Source: Aureivirga sp. CE67
GTDB taxonomy: Bacteria > Bacteroidota > Bacteroidia > Flavobacteriales > Flavobacteriaceae
DNA: 64,000 nucleotides
Reading direction: 5' to 3'
NCBI RefSeq assembly: GCF_015767245.1
Contig: NZ_JADOTV010000002.1
Coordinates: 62,001 to 126,000, forward strand
The notes beneath the pieces were generated by a model that was given only the letters and a program-made list of their open reading frames with translations, did no database searches and had not been told where the DNA came from. Of this stretch, positions 26,702 through 38,127 are shown in pieces; within the stretch, counting starts at the first letter, position 1, and every line of letters begins with the position of its first letter. The translations under genes were made by a program, and so were the position numbers.

Positions 26702-27643
26702 ATGGAAAACACAAAACTTCCACCAAAAATCTTTGCATGTTCACAAAGTGTAGAATTAGCCGCTGAAATTGCTAAAGCTTATGGAGCTGAATTAGGAAAT
26801 GTAAAATTATCTAAGTTTAGCGATGGAGAATTCCAACCTGCTTTTGAAGAGTCTGTGAGAGGACGTAGAGTTTTTATCATTGGTTCTACTTTTCCAAATG
26901 CTGATAATTTAATGGAAATGCTTTTAATGTTAGACGGAGCAAAAAGAGCTTCTGCTAGACATATTACAGCAGTAATTCCTTATTTCGGATGGGCTAGACA
27001 AGATAGAAAAGATAAACCTCGTGTGGCAATTGGAGCAAAATTAGTTGCAAACTTATTACAGTCTGCAGGTGCTACAAGAGTAATGACGATGGATTTACAT
27101 GCAGATCAAATTCAAGGATTTTTTGAAAAACCAGTGGATCATTTATTCGCATCTACAATCTTCTTACCATACATTGAAAGTTTAGGTTTAGATGATATCA
27201 CGATTGCTTCTCCAGATATGGGAGGATCAAAAAGAGCTTATGCTTATTCTAAGTATTTAAAAAGTGATGTAGTAATATGTTACAAGCAAAGAGAAAAAGC
27301 CAATGAAATCTCTACAATGGAACTTATCGGAAAGGTAGAAGGTAAGAATGTAATCTTAGTAGATGATATGGTTGATACTGCTGGAACATTAACAAAAGCT
27401 GCAGATATGATGATGGAAAAAGGAGCAAAAAGTGTAAGAGCAATCACTACACACCCTATTTTATCTGGTAATGCAGTAGAAAGAATTGAGAACTCAGCAC
27501 TTACGGAACTTATTGTTTCTGATACAATTCCGTTAAATGCTAGTAGTTCTAAAATAAAAGTTGTATCTTGCGCCCCTTTATTCGCAGAGGTGATGCATAA
27601 AGTGCATGATAACACTTCAATTAGCGATAAATTTATTATTTAA
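26702..27643 (+). CDS. prs: Ribose-phosphate pyrophosphokinase
   Basis: This 313-residue cytoplasmic enzyme makes PRPP from ribose 5-phosphate and ATP, feeding nucleotide, histidine and tryptophan synthesis. Family hallmarks are clear: the N-terminal LSKFSDGEFQPAFEESVRG, the catalytic flexible-loop region GWARQDRKDKPR with its metal- and ATP-contacting residues, MDLHADQIQGFF, and the PRPP-binding signature ILVDDMVDTAGTL near 219-231. Length is normal for class I enzymes. It is followed 18 bp later by the L25/Ctc ribosomal protein gene, an arrangement known from many bacteria where prs and ctc/rplY are neighbours. Confidence 0.97.
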   Translation: MENTKLPPKIFACSQSVELAAEIAKAYGAELGNVKLSKFSDGEFQPAFEESVRGRRVFIIGSTFPNADNLMEMLLMLDGAKRASARHITAVIPYFGWARQDRKDKPRVAIGAKLVANLLQSAGATRVMTMDLHADQIQGFFEKPVDHLFASTIFLPYIESLGLDDITIASPDMGGSKRAYAYSKYLKSDVVICYKQREKANEISTMELIGKVEGKNVILVDDMVDTAGTLTKAADMMMEKGAKSVRAITTHPILSGNAVERIENSALTELIVSDTIPLNASSSKIKVVSCAPLFAEVMHKVHDNTSISDKFII

Positions 27644-27661
27644 TTTTATATTTTATTTAAA

Positions 27662-28237
27662 ATGCAATCAATAGCAATCAAAGGATCTAAAAGAGAAAGC
27701 GTAGGTAAAAAAGCAACTAAAGCCTTACGTAATGCTGGAAAGGTACCTTGCGTATTATACGGAGGAGAGAACACTTTATCATTTTCAGCTGATGCAAAAG
27801 AATTCAAAAGTTTAGTTTATACTCCAAATGTATACACTGCAACGATTGAAATTGAAGGTGGTGAAACTTATACTGCTATCTTACAAGATATCCAATTCCA
27901 CCCAGTAACTGACGAGATTTTACACATCGATTTCTACCAATTATTTGAAGATAAAGAAATTGGTATGGATATCCCAGTAAAATTAACTGGAGCATCTCCA
28001 GGGGTTATGCGAGGAGGAGCTTTACGTCACAATATGCGTAAATTAAGAGTAAAAGCTTTACCAGCAAACTTACCAGATTTCATCACAGCTGATATTTCAG
28101 AATTAGAAATCGGAAACAAATTATATGTAACTTCATTAGCTAACGATAACTATACTATCATGCACCCAGAAAACACTGTAGTTGCACAAGTTAGAATGTC
28201 TCGTAACGCTAAGAAAGCTGAAGAAACTGCTGAATAG
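27662..28237 (+). CDS. rplY: 50S ribosomal protein L25/general stress protein Ctc
   Basis: The 191-residue protein binds 5S rRNA in the large ribosomal subunit. It has the L25 domain at the N-terminus (about 1-90, including [12 protein letters not shown] and [20 protein letters not shown]) and the longer C-terminal TL5/Ctc beta domain (about 95-180, with [19 protein letters not shown]), so it is the long Ctc-type rather than the short E. coli L25. A short acidic tail KKAEETAE ends it. It is the second gene of the prs operon, which closes at a terminator 27 bp downstream. Confidence 0.96.
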   Translation: MQSIAIKGSKRESVGKKATKALRNAGKVPCVLYGGENTLSFSADAKEFKSLVYTPNVYTATIEIEGGETYTAILQDIQFHPVTDEILHIDFYQLFEDKEIGMDIPVKLTGASPGVMRGGALRHNMRKLRVKALPANLPDFITADISELEIGNKLYVTSLANDNYTIMHPENTVVAQVRMSRNAKKAEETAE

Positions 28238-28263
28238 TAGGTTTTTAACAGATAATATACTTA

Positions 28264-28294
28264 AAAGCTCTCTTAAATTAAGAGAGCTTTTTTT
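28264..28294 (+). terminator. Terminator after rplY
   Basis: A 10-bp stem (28264-28273 with 28281-28290) with a 7-nt loop is followed by T residues. The tail overlaps the 3' end of the convergent methyltransferase gene. Confidence 0.9.
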
Positions 28295-28853
28295 ATGCTT
28301 TATTTTTTAAAACATAAGTTACTTGCTTGAAAAAAAATAAAAATTTATAATACTCAACTTTCTCGATTTCTAAGTTTAAATCTTCAAAAACATCTCGCCA
28401 ACCTTTATCATCTTTATTAGTATATGGATGTCCAATAAATTCCCAATTGACAATACTATCTACTATATGTGTTAGAATTTTCTGAAAATAACTTTCAAAA
28501 ATATCTTCCATAATAATAATTCTTTTGGCTGTCTTTTGAGCTTCTTTGATAGTATTTACAGGATCTGGAATATGATGAAGAACTGTAATGATTTGAACAG
28601 TGTCAAAACTTTTTTGTTCAAAAGGAAAATTCACTCCATTATATATTATAGGAGAAACAGATTGAAATCCACTTTTATTTTTAATATCTAAAGAAGTTAC
28701 TTCTAGATTTTCATTTTTTAAAAGATAACACAAACCTCCATTTCCGCTCCCAACATCTAGAATTTTTTCTTTTTCAGTATAAAATTTGGATAGTCTTTCT
28801 AGTTTTACATTGGCTTTTTTTAAATACCATTTTTGAATAAAATTAAACTTCAT
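28293..28853 (-). CDS. Class I SAM-dependent methyltransferase, substrate unknown
   Basis: The 186-residue protein has the Rossmann-fold methyltransferase signature: motif I ILDVGSGNGGLCYLL near 32-46, an acidic end of strand 2 (VTSLDIKN), the motif IV region FDTVQIITVLHHIPDP near 84-99, and KRIIIMEDIF near 110-119. It belongs to the broad Methyltransf_11-type group of small-molecule or lipid methyltransferases. The C-terminal half is hydrophobic and aromatic (YYKFLFFFKQVTYVL), so a membrane-lipid or quinone-like substrate is conceivable, with no direct evidence. It is a single gene, convergent with prs-rplY and divergent from icd. Confidence 0.85.
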   Translation of the reverse strand: MKFNFIQKWYLKKANVKLERLSKFYTEKEKILDVGSGNGGLCYLLKNENLEVTSLDIKNKSGFQSVSPIIYNGVNFPFEQKSFDTVQIITVLHHIPDPVNTIKEAQKTAKRIIIMEDIFESYFQKILTHIVDSIVNWEFIGHPYTNKDDKGWRDVFEDLNLEIEKVEYYKFLFFFKQVTYVLKNKA

Positions 28854-31432
<2,579 letters not shown>

Positions 31433-31458
31433 TAAAGAGTTTAAAATAACATAAATAG

Positions 31459-31491
31459 AAAAAGAGATAGATATACATCTATCTCTTTTTT
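31459..31491 (+). terminator. Terminator after icd
   Basis: A perfect 14-bp stem (31459-31472 with 31477-31490) has a 4-nt loop and ends in T residues. Confidence 0.92.
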
Positions 31492-31516
31492 GTTTTATTA
31501 AAATTGACTTATAAAA

Positions 31517-31550
31517 AAACAGGATTCAAATTAAATTTTGAATCCTGTTT
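31517..31550 (-). terminator. Terminator after the superoxide dismutase gene
   Basis: A perfect 14-bp stem (31517-31530 with 31537-31550) has a 6-nt loop. An A tract on its left is the T tract for minus-strand transcripts; T residues on the right could also stop leftover icd transcripts. Confidence 0.85.
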
Positions 31551-31603
31551 TAAATTTATACACTTAATGGTATAATAAATAATTATTATATGTCCTCTAA
31601 AAA

Positions 31604-32212
31604 TTATTTTCCTTCAGCATATCTTCTAGAAACTTCTTCCCAGTTGATTACATTAAAGAATGCATTAATGTAGTCAGGTCTTCTGTTTTGGTAGTTTAAG
31701 TAGTAAGCGTGCTCCCAAACGTCTAATCCTAAGATTGGAGTTCCTCCACACCCGATTTCTGGCATTAATGGATTATCTTGGTTTGCAGAAGAACAAACTT
31801 CTACTTTTCCACCTTTTTGTACACATAACCAAGCCCATCCTGATCCGAATCTAGTTGCAGCAGCTTTTGCAAAAGCATCTTTAAAAGCATCAAAAGAACC
31901 AAAAGCAGCATCAATTGCTTCTGCTAATTCTCCTGTTGGAGCTCCACCTCCGTTTGGAGACATGATTGTCCAGAATAAAGAGTGGTTGTAGTATCCACCT
32001 CCGTTGTTTCTTACAGCTCCGTTAGATAAGTCTAAATTAGCTAAGATATCTTCGATAGATTTTCCTTCTAAATCAGTTCCTGCAATTGCATTGTTTAAGT
32101 TATTTGTATATCCTGCATGGTGTTTACCATGGTGAATTTCCATTGTTCTAGCATCAATATTTGGTTCTAATGCGTCGTATGCGTATGGTAATTTTGGTAA
32201 TTCGAAAGCCAT
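31604..32212 (-). CDS. sodA: Superoxide dismutase, Mn/Fe family
   Basis: The 202-residue cytoplasmic enzyme converts superoxide to oxygen and H2O2. All four metal ligands are visible: H27 in [13 protein letters not shown]77 in YYNHSLFW, D164 and H168 in [14 protein letters not shown]. The surroundings ([11 protein letters not shown], and the QDNPLM loop) look more like the Mn branch than the Fe branch, though metal use cannot be fixed by eye and cambialistic enzymes occur in this phylum. There is no signal peptide. It is a single-gene unit with a minus-strand TACCTTTG -7 element at 32250-32257. Confidence 0.96.
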   Translation of the reverse strand: MAFELPKLPYAYDALEPNIDARTMEIHHGKHHAGYTNNLNNAIAGTDLEGKSIEDILANLDLSNGAVRNNGGGYYNHSLFWTIMSPNGGGAPTGELAEAIDAAFGSFDAFKDAFAKAAATRFGSGWAWLCVQKGGKVEVCSSANQDNPLMPEIGCGGTPILGLDVWEHAYYLNYQNRRPDYINAFFNVINWEEVSRRYAEGK

Positions 32213-32249
32213 TTTGTTTCTATTTTTTTAAGTTAAACATAAACTATTT

Positions 32250-32257
32250 CAAAGGTA
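32250..32257 (-). promoter_or_regulatory. -7 promoter element for sodA
   Basis: On the minus strand this reads TACCTTTG, an exact TAnnTTTG match, 37 bp before the start codon. No clear -33 TTG was found. Confidence 0.55.
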
Positions 32258-32392
32258 ATGAACAATAATGAATAAAAGAAATTGATTGTTTTGATATTCC
32301 TATTATTTTTATTGATAATTAAAAATATAAATCTGAATTTAAGAGTTTTATGAATTATTTCTTTCAAAACTCAAGTTTTCTTGATTTATTTT

Positions 32393-33340
32393 TTATTCAA
32401 AATCTTTGTGATCATCATCGTTTTTCTTCTTACGAGGTTTTTGGTTTGCTTCACTGATTTTGTTTGCTGCAACCATACTCGTTACCAAATTATTCAACAT
32501 ATCACTTGCTGCATTTGGTGTGTTTGGTAAAAGAATCAAATTACTGTTCGTATCTTGTCCAATTGCTTGTAAAGTATCATAGTGTTGTGTAATTACAATT
32601 AGAGAAGAAGCTTCTTGAGAATTAATTCCAGCTCTGTTTAAAGTATCTACAGACTCTTCCAATCCACGAGCAATCTCACGTCTTTGGTCTGCAATACCTT
32701 GTCCTTGTAAACGTTTGCTTTCTGCTTCTGCTTTTGCTCTTTCTACAATACGGATACGTTGTGCATCTCCTTCAAACTGTGCAGCAACTTTTTCTCTTTC
32801 TGCAGCATTAATTCTATTCATCGCATTCTTTACTTGCGAATCCGGATCAATATCTGTTACAAGAGCTTTTACGATGTTGTAACCATAATTCAACATTGCT
32901 TCTTTCAATTCTCTTTCAATTGCGATGGCGATATCATCTTTCTTCTCAAAAACATCATCCAAAATCATCTTTGGAACTTCCGCACGAACTACATCAAAAA
33001 TATATGCTGTAATCTGGTCATGAGGATTTTGAAGCTTATAAAAAGCATCATAAACTTTTTCCTGAGAAATTTTAAACTGAACAGAAATTTTTAGCTGAAC
33101 GAAAACATTGTCTTTTGTTTTTGTTTCTACCATTACATCTAATTGCTGAATTTTCAACGAAACTCTACCTGCAATTCTATCGATAAAAGGAATTTTGAAT
33201 TGAAGTCCTGCTTGACGAATAGATCTAAATCTACCAAATCTTTCAATTACGGCAGTAGTTTGTTGTTTCACCATAAATAAACCTGAAACAATAATAAATA
33301 GTAAGACAATTACTACGGGTATGTACTGATAATAATCCAT
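32393..33340 (-). CDS. SPFH/Band 7 (stomatin/paraslipin-like) membrane protein
   Basis: The 315-residue protein has one N-terminal membrane helix (about 6-24), an SPFH domain (about 25-200, QQTTAVIERFGRF, then LKIQQLDVMVETKTKDNVFV) and a coiled-coil with AEREKVAAQFEGDAQRIRI and RAKAEAESKRLQGQGIADQR. That pattern is typical of paraslipins, which form ring or cage-like membrane scaffolds linked to protein quality control. The C-terminus is basic then acidic (RKKKNDDDHKDFE). No NfeD-family partner gene is adjacent, although many paraslipins have one. It lies downstream of gltX, separated by a terminator. Confidence 0.92.
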   Translation of the reverse strand: MDYYQYIPVVIVLLFIIVSGLFMVKQQTTAVIERFGRFRSIRQAGLQFKIPFIDRIAGRVSLKIQQLDVMVETKTKDNVFVQLKISVQFKISQEKVYDAFYKLQNPHDQITAYIFDVVRAEVPKMILDDVFEKKDDIAIAIERELKEAMLNYGYNIVKALVTDIDPDSQVKNAMNRINAAEREKVAAQFEGDAQRIRIVERAKAEAESKRLQGQGIADQRREIARGLEESVDTLNRAGINSQEASSLIVITQHYDTLQAIGQDTNSNLILLPNTPNAASDMLNNLVTSMVAANKISEANQKPRKKKNDDDHKDFE

Positions 33341-33370
33341 ATTATTTTATTTTTTGCTTAAAAATACAAA

Positions 33371-33398
33371 AAAAGCACTTCAAAATAGAAGTGCTTTT
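33371..33398 (-). terminator. Terminator after gltX
   Basis: A perfect 11-bp stem (33371-33381 with 33388-33398) has a 6-nt loop and a minus-strand T tract. Confidence 0.9.
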
Positions 33399-33427
33399 AG
33401 AATATTTATAGTATTTTGATTAAAAAA

Positions 33428-34945
33428 TTATCCGTTTGTTTGAATTGCATTTTGAATTCTTTCTACAGTATTTTCTTTTCCAATCATTTCAATAATATCA
33501 AATAGATGTGGTCCTTTCATTGCTCCAACTAGACTTAAACGAAGAGGCTGCATTACTTTTCCAAATCCAACTTCTTTTGTTCCAATCCATTCCTTCACGA
33601 TTGATTCTGTATTTGCTGAAGAGAAATCTTCAATTCCTTCGAGAACAGAAATTAATTCTGTCATCAATTCATTGGTTCCTTCTTTCCAGTTTTTCTTTAC
33701 TCCTTTAGCATCATATTCTGTAGGATTTACAAAGAAGAAATTGCTTAAATCCCATAAATCATTTACAAAAACAGCTCTTTCTTTAATTAATCCAACTACT
33801 TTTTCTACGAAATCTTCTGTAGCTTCGATATTATGCTCTTTTAAAATTGGCATAAATAAACCAGCTAATTCTTTATCCGATTTCTTTTGCATGTATTGTT
33901 GGTTGAACCATTTTGTTTTGTCTGGACTAAATTTTGCTCCAGCTTTGCTCACTCTTTCTAAAGAAAAAGCTTCTACTAATTCTTCTAAAGAGAAAAGCTC
34001 TTGCTCTGTTCCAGGATTCCAACCAAGGAAAGCTAACATATTGATAAAAGCTTCTGAGAAATATCCATCTTCTCTATATCCTCTAGAAACTTCTCCATTT
34101 ACTTCATTCGTATATTCTAATGGGAAAACAGGGAAACCTAATTTATCTCCATCACGTTTGCTTAATTTTCCTTTTCCAACTGGCTTTAAAATCAATGGTA
34201 AATGTGCGAATTTTGGCGCCTCCCATTCAAAAGCTTCGTATAATAAAACGTGTAATGGCATAGAAGGTAACCACTCTTCACCACGAATTACGTGTGTGAT
34301 TTCCATTAAATGATCATCTACAATATTTGCTAAATGATACGTTGGCATTCCGTCCGACTTAAATAAAACTTTATCATCTAAAGTATTTGTATCAATCGAA
34401 ATTTCTCCACGAATTTCATCTGAAAGTTTTAAAATTCTATCTGCTGGAGTTTTAAAACGAATCACATATTTTTCTCCTGCTGCAATTTTTGCTTCTACTT
34501 CCTCTTTAGAAAGTGCAAGAGAATTGTCTAATTTTTCTCTATTATGATGACTATAACTAAAAGTTTTACCTTTTTCTTCGTGTTCTTTTCTGTGTGCGTC
34601 TAAAGCTTCTGCAGAATCAAAAGCATAATAAGCTTTTCCTTCCTCGATTAATCTAAAAGCATAATCTTTATACATCGCTTTACGCTCCGATTGACGGTAA
34701 GGACCAAATTTTTCATTTTTCCCTGGACCTTCATCAAAAGGAATTTCACACCAGTTTAAAGAATCAATAATGTACTGTTCGGCATTTGCAACATATCTTG
34801 TCTGATCTGTATCTTCAATTCTCAACACAAATGTACCATTGTGCTTTTTTGCAAATAAATAATTAAATAATGCTGTTCTTACACCTCCCATATGTAATGG
34901 TCCCGTTGGACTAGGTGCAAATCGTACTCGAACGTCTGTAGTCAT
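33428..34945 (-). CDS. gltX: Glutamate-tRNA ligase
   Basis: This class I aminoacyl-tRNA synthetase of 505 residues charges tRNA-Glu. The HIGH-type motif appears as PSPTGPLHMGGVRTALF near residues 10-26, and the KMSKS-type motif as GKLSKRDGD near 265. FNYLFAKKHNGTFVLRIEDTD follows the first motif as expected. The start ATG at 34945 is chosen because MTTDVRVRFAPSPTG is the normal N-terminus. The frame stays open 19 codons further upstream, but those codons overlap the -7 element TATCTTTG (34967-34974, minus strand) and look non-coding. The gene is 107 bp downstream of the ChaN-like gene. Confidence 0.96.
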   Translation of the reverse strand: MTTDVRVRFAPSPTGPLHMGGVRTALFNYLFAKKHNGTFVLRIEDTDQTRYVANAEQYIIDSLNWCEIPFDEGPGKNEKFGPYRQSERKAMYKDYAFRLIEEGKAYYAFDSAEALDAHRKEHEEKGKTFSYSHHNREKLDNSLALSKEEVEAKIAAGEKYVIRFKTPADRILKLSDEIRGEISIDTNTLDDKVLFKSDGMPTYHLANIVDDHLMEITHVIRGEEWLPSMPLHVLLYEAFEWEAPKFAHLPLILKPVGKGKLSKRDGDKLGFPVFPLEYTNEVNGEVSRGYREDGYFSEAFINMLAFLGWNPGTEQELFSLEELVEAFSLERVSKAGAKFSPDKTKWFNQQYMQKKSDKELAGLFMPILKEHNIEATEDFVEKVVGLIKERAVFVNDLWDLSNFFFVNPTEYDAKGVKKNWKEGTNELMTELISVLEGIEDFSSANTESIVKEWIGTKEVGFGKVMQPLRLSLVGAMKGPHLFDIIEMIGKENTVERIQNAIQTNG

Positions 34946-34966
34946 GATTTTGATTTTTTTCTGTCG

Positions 34967-34974
34967 CAAAGATA
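34967..34974 (-). promoter_or_regulatory. -7 promoter element for gltX
   Basis: On the minus strand this reads TATCTTTG, an exact TAnnTTTG match 21 bp before the chosen ATG. It decides against a start further upstream. Confidence 0.6.
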
Positions 34975-35052
34975 ATGAACTTGTAGAAAGTAATTGATAC
35001 ACTCAATTAAGCTTTTATCAATATTCTATTTGCTTTGTTTTTTTATTTAAGA

Positions 35053-35907
35053 TTAATAAGATTTAGTTACATCTTCATCTACAACTAAGATAAAGTCTGC
35101 TTTTTCTTTATTTTCTTTTTTAAACTTATTTACCTCTTTTTGTTCTACAATGGAAATAGTAACAATATTCAGTTCAGGATTATGTTTTTTCAAATACCAA
35201 TAAATTCCTTCAAAATCGTCAGAATGATAAGAACCATTAAAATGAATAAAAAGTTCTCCTTCTTTTTTATTTTTCAAAATAGAATTTGCCATTGTAGCAT
35301 CTTTTAAAGCCTGTGCTTTTGGTAAGTTTTCTCCACCATGACCTCCCATCATTTTCAACATATTTTGGTATCCTGGTAAGTTTTTATCATAAGGAATCGG
35401 AAGCGGAGCAATCCATTTTTTTTCATCAACCGCTAATGTTTCCAAACCTTCAAATCCTTTTTTATAAACAATACTTGCGTATTTTCTAGGAACATTTGTA
35501 GCAATTACTGGAATATTATTTTTTTTAGAAAATTCAATTAATTGTAAATAATCTGTGTCAAAATTATTCCAAGGACGTGCTAAAGAATCAAATTCTTTTT
35601 TAGTTAATTTTTCTTCTAAAAAAGCATCCATGGTCGTTTGTGTATCTGTTTCGAACATTTCCATTCCAATAGTCACTTTATTATTTTCCGAAATGTCTTC
35701 TAAAATAGAATATTCCAGCCAGTGAGAAATCGGGTTATTGTGGAATTCTCCAACTAAAACAACATCTGCTTTTTTGATTTTTCGAAGCATTTTTTGATAA
35801 CGAACTTTCTTTCCATTTTCGTTATACAATTTATACACATCTTTTCCTTGTGCATTTCCAATAAGACTAAAAGCTAAAAAACTAACTAGAAGAAATATAT
35901 TTTTCAT
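35053..35907 (-). CDS. ChaN-family (Tiki superfamily) exported protein
   Basis: The 284-residue protein has a signal peptide (1-19, ending IGNAQ) and the ChaN/DUF399 domain: VVLVGEFHNNPISHWLEY near 50-67 with the conserved Glu and His, and VTIGMEMFETDTQ near 78-90. Campylobacter ChaN is an iron-regulated haem-binding lipoprotein; the wider Tiki superfamily also contains metalloproteases. No lipobox Cys follows the signal here, so it is probably soluble in the periplasm. Its role, haem handling or hydrolysis, is open. A small zinc-site protein gene ends 39 bp upstream in the same direction, so the two may be co-transcribed. Confidence 0.85.
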   Translation of the reverse strand: MKNIFLLVSFLAFSLIGNAQGKDVYKLYNENGKKVRYQKMLRKIKKADVVLVGEFHNNPISHWLEYSILEDISENNKVTIGMEMFETDTQTTMDAFLEEKLTKKEFDSLARPWNNFDTDYLQLIEFSKKNNIPVIATNVPRKYASIVYKKGFEGLETLAVDEKKWIAPLPIPYDKNLPGYQNMLKMMGGHGGENLPKAQALKDATMANSILKNKKEGELFIHFNGSYHSDDFEGIYWYLKKHNPELNIVTISIVEQKEVNKFKKENKEKADFILVVDEDVTKSY

Positions 35908-35946
35908 AAAATTTATCTTGGTTAAAGAGCAAATGTAAGATAAAAT

Positions 35947-36291
35947 CTATTCTCTTTTTATCAAGACAAACAAATCATTTTCAAGAGCAAGATAGCCTTG
36001 ATCATAGCAAAAATGATAAACAGTTCCTTTTTTTGTAGTATAAATGGAAGTCAAATAATCAAAGTCAAAACCTTTACTAATTAATTTATGTTTTGAAACC
36101 TTTGTTTTTCCAGAAACATTTAGTTCGGATAGAATTTTGTAGTTTTTTCGCAGGCGATTATTGATATTTCGAATGATTTTTTTTCCTTCGATATCTAATC
36201 TGTTGTTATAACTGTTTCTACAATAGTCCGAGCAGTATTTTTTATCTATTCTTCCAACAAATGTTTCTTCACAGTTTAAGCACTTTTTCAT
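35947..36291 (-). CDS. Small protein with N-terminal four-cysteine zinc site
   Basis: The 114-residue cytoplasmic protein begins MKKCLNCEETF and has cysteines at 4, 7, 20 and 24 (KKYCSDYCRNSY), a treble-clef-like or zinc-ribbon-like knuckle that probably binds one zinc. A basic central part (GKKIIRNINNRLRKNYKIL) could contact nucleic acid. The C-terminal part (FDFDYLTSIYTTKKGTVYHFCYDQGYL) looks like a compact beta domain. I recall uncharacterised flavobacterial proteins with this layout but no described function. It lies between a 42-residue membrane protein gene and the ChaN-like gene on the same strand. Confidence 0.8.
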   Translation of the reverse strand: MKKCLNCEETFVGRIDKKYCSDYCRNSYNNRLDIEGKKIIRNINNRLRKNYKILSELNVSGKTKVSKHKLISKGFDFDYLTSIYTTKKGTVYHFCYDQGYLALENDLFVLIKRE

Positions 36292-36316
36292 TCACAATTG
36301 ATTTTAAATTCTTAGT

Positions 36317-36445
36317 TTAAAACAAATCTTTAATCCATTTTCCTAAACCAAAAAATATTGCTAACCAAACCAATCCTTTGATAAAGAAAAAAAGAAAGCC
36401 TACAAGACCTATTTTTTTCAGCCAATCTTTAACTTTTTTTTGCAT
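36317..36445 (-). CDS. 42-residue membrane microprotein
   Basis: The minus strand encodes a complete ORF from ATG (36445) to TAA (36317). The start is basic (MQKKVKDWLKKIG), followed by one strongly hydrophobic helix (LVGFLFFFIKGLVWLAIFFGLG) and a short amphipathic end KWIKDLF. The charge pattern suggests a single-pass inner-membrane peptide with its N-terminus inside. Similar short KKIG-GF-FF-IKG-W proteins occur in Bacteroidota as far as I recall, always without function. It ends 25 bp before the zinc-site protein gene on the same strand, so it may be the first gene of that small operon. Confidence 0.6.
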   Translation of the reverse strand: MQKKVKDWLKKIGLVGFLFFFIKGLVWLAIFFGLGKWIKDLF

Positions 36446-36562
36446 GAGGTTGTATTATTAAGAGTCTCTAAAAATAAGAAATAATTGCTTCAAAATCATA
36501 TTTTAAAGCAATTATTTAGAATTGTTCTATTTAAAAGTTTGTTTCTTAACAATAACCATTTA

Positions 36563-37906
36563 TTATTTTACGGATGCTACGATATTGCTAACCATTCCGT
36601 CAAAATCAAAAGCATCTCTTTCTGAGTAACCTAGTCTAACAATCACCATATCTTTACTAGGAATTATGAAAATTCTTTGTCCTTGATATCCATTTGCAGA
36701 ATACATATCTCTAGGTGAGTTTGGATAGAAACCTCCTTTGTTAATCCAGAATTGTTCACTATATCTATCATCTGATTCTGGAGCTGGTTCTTGTGTATAT
36801 TTCACCCAAGACTCTTTCAAAATCTGATCTCCATCCCAATTTCCATTATGAAGATATAAAAGACCAAACTTAGCCCAATCTCTCGTTGTAGCCCAACCAT
36901 ATGAAGAAAGAACATAATTTCCGGCACAATCTGTTTCGATAATCATAGAATGCATTCCCATTTTATCGATAAAAGATTTATAAGGAAAATCCATATAATC
37001 TTGATACGAATCAAATTGTTTTCTCAAAATTCCAGAAAGAAGATTTGTGGTTCCAGAAGAATAATTGAAAAAATGATTAGGTTTATGTTTTTCACTTTTA
37101 TTGATTTGAGATTTTGTCATATTTCCAGCTTGAAAAAGCATTTTTGTCACATCAGAAATAGTATTATAATCTTCAACCCATTCCAAACCACTATTCATTT
37201 TTAGTAAATCTTTTGTGGTGATTTTTCTTCGATCATCTTTTTGCCATTCTTCTACAGGAGCAGGTTTATGAATATCAAATTTCTTTTCTTTTTGAAGAAT
37301 TCCAAACATGGTGTTTGTCAAACTTTTTGTCATCGACCAACCTAAAAGACGAGTGTCTTTGTTATATCCTTCCATGTATTTTTCTCCAATAATTTGATCT
37401 TTATAAATAACTAAAACTGCTTTTGTTTTTTTAGTTGCAGAATCTAAAGATTCGTCAAAAGCATCTGCGATTGTTTTGTTTAATTTATCATAATCGATAT
37501 TGGTAAAAGTAGTGTCCTTTGGTTCTAAATTTCCATAAGGGAAAGGCTTTTGGATTGGTGTTAAATTTCTATTCGGAGCATCATTTTTCTCACTTTTAGG
37601 AGCATTTTCAGGAAGAAGTACACAACCTAAACCTTCTCTATAAATAGCTTTTCTCTTTTTTAATCCAAAAACTGTAGAAGTAACAGATTTTTCTTTAAAA
37701 TCAATTTTATTCTTAGCCATTTTAATTGGTGAAAAACCATTGTCTTCAGATTCGATAGATTTTAATTTTCTATCGGCAACAAAAGTACACGAACAAACAT
37801 TTTTTGCTGCAAAACCTGTAATGATGTTTAATCGAGGATAATTATAGACTACAACTACAATTATTACAGCTATCAGTATGAAAAAAATCATTTTTGCAAT
37901 TTTCAT
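36563..37906 (-). CDS. Serine hydrolase of the class C beta-lactamase/esterase family
   Basis: The 447-residue protein is anchored by an N-terminal membrane helix (about 5-21) and has a penicillin-binding-protein-type catalytic domain from about 140 onwards. The nucleophile motif SMTK lies at 191-194. The second motif is Tyr282 in FNYSSGTTN, where YSSG replaces the YAN of true AmpC enzymes, as in EstB-like esterases. A third motif may lie in the SANGYQGQRIF region. A role in peptidoglycan or ester hydrolysis outside the cell is more likely than antibiotic resistance. The 35-140 region, with CSC and a GLGCVLLPE segment, is typical of this subfamily of long serine hydrolases. It is a single-gene unit. 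Confidence 0.87.
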   Translation of the reverse strand: MKIAKMIFFILIAVIIVVVVYNYPRLNIITGFAAKNVCSCTFVADRKLKSIESEDNGFSPIKMAKNKIDFKEKSVTSTVFGLKKRKAIYREGLGCVLLPENAPKSEKNDAPNRNLTPIQKPFPYGNLEPKDTTFTNIDYDKLNKTIADAFDESLDSATKKTKAVLVIYKDQIIGEKYMEGYNKDTRLLGWSMTKSLTNTMFGILQKEKKFDIHKPAPVEEWQKDDRRKITTKDLLKMNSGLEWVEDYNTISDVTKMLFQAGNMTKSQINKSEKHKPNHFFNYSSGTTNLLSGILRKQFDSYQDYMDFPYKSFIDKMGMHSMIIETDCAGNYVLSSYGWATTRDWAKFGLLYLHNGNWDGDQILKESWVKYTQEPAPESDDRYSEQFWINKGGFYPNSPRDMYSANGYQGQRIFIIPSKDMVIVRLGYSERDAFDFDGMVSNIVASVK

Positions 37907-38127
37907 ATTTTAAGAAATCTATTTTGAGTAAATAATTTGATTAATCTTTTAAGAACTGATTTTTTTAGTTCTTATTTTCTTATGTAATTTATAAAAGAAA
38001 CATAGATAAATCAAGGATAATTAATAATTTAACGGTATTACGTTATTTTATTAGGGTATTTTCTCTTTTATTATCCTCTATATGAAAAAAGTAATGATTT
38101 GTTTTATAGTAAATATTTTATGTAGTT

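Noticed and set aside
33672-34313. 213-codon plus-strand ORF inside gltX
   Set aside because: It is antisense to a clearly conserved synthetase and shows no domain, signal or own promoter; a shadow of the real gene.
36563-37906. Serine hydrolase as an antibiotic-resistance beta-lactamase
   Set aside because: The second motif is YSSG instead of YAN and the protein is membrane-anchored and longer than AmpC; an esterase or wall hydrolase role fits better.
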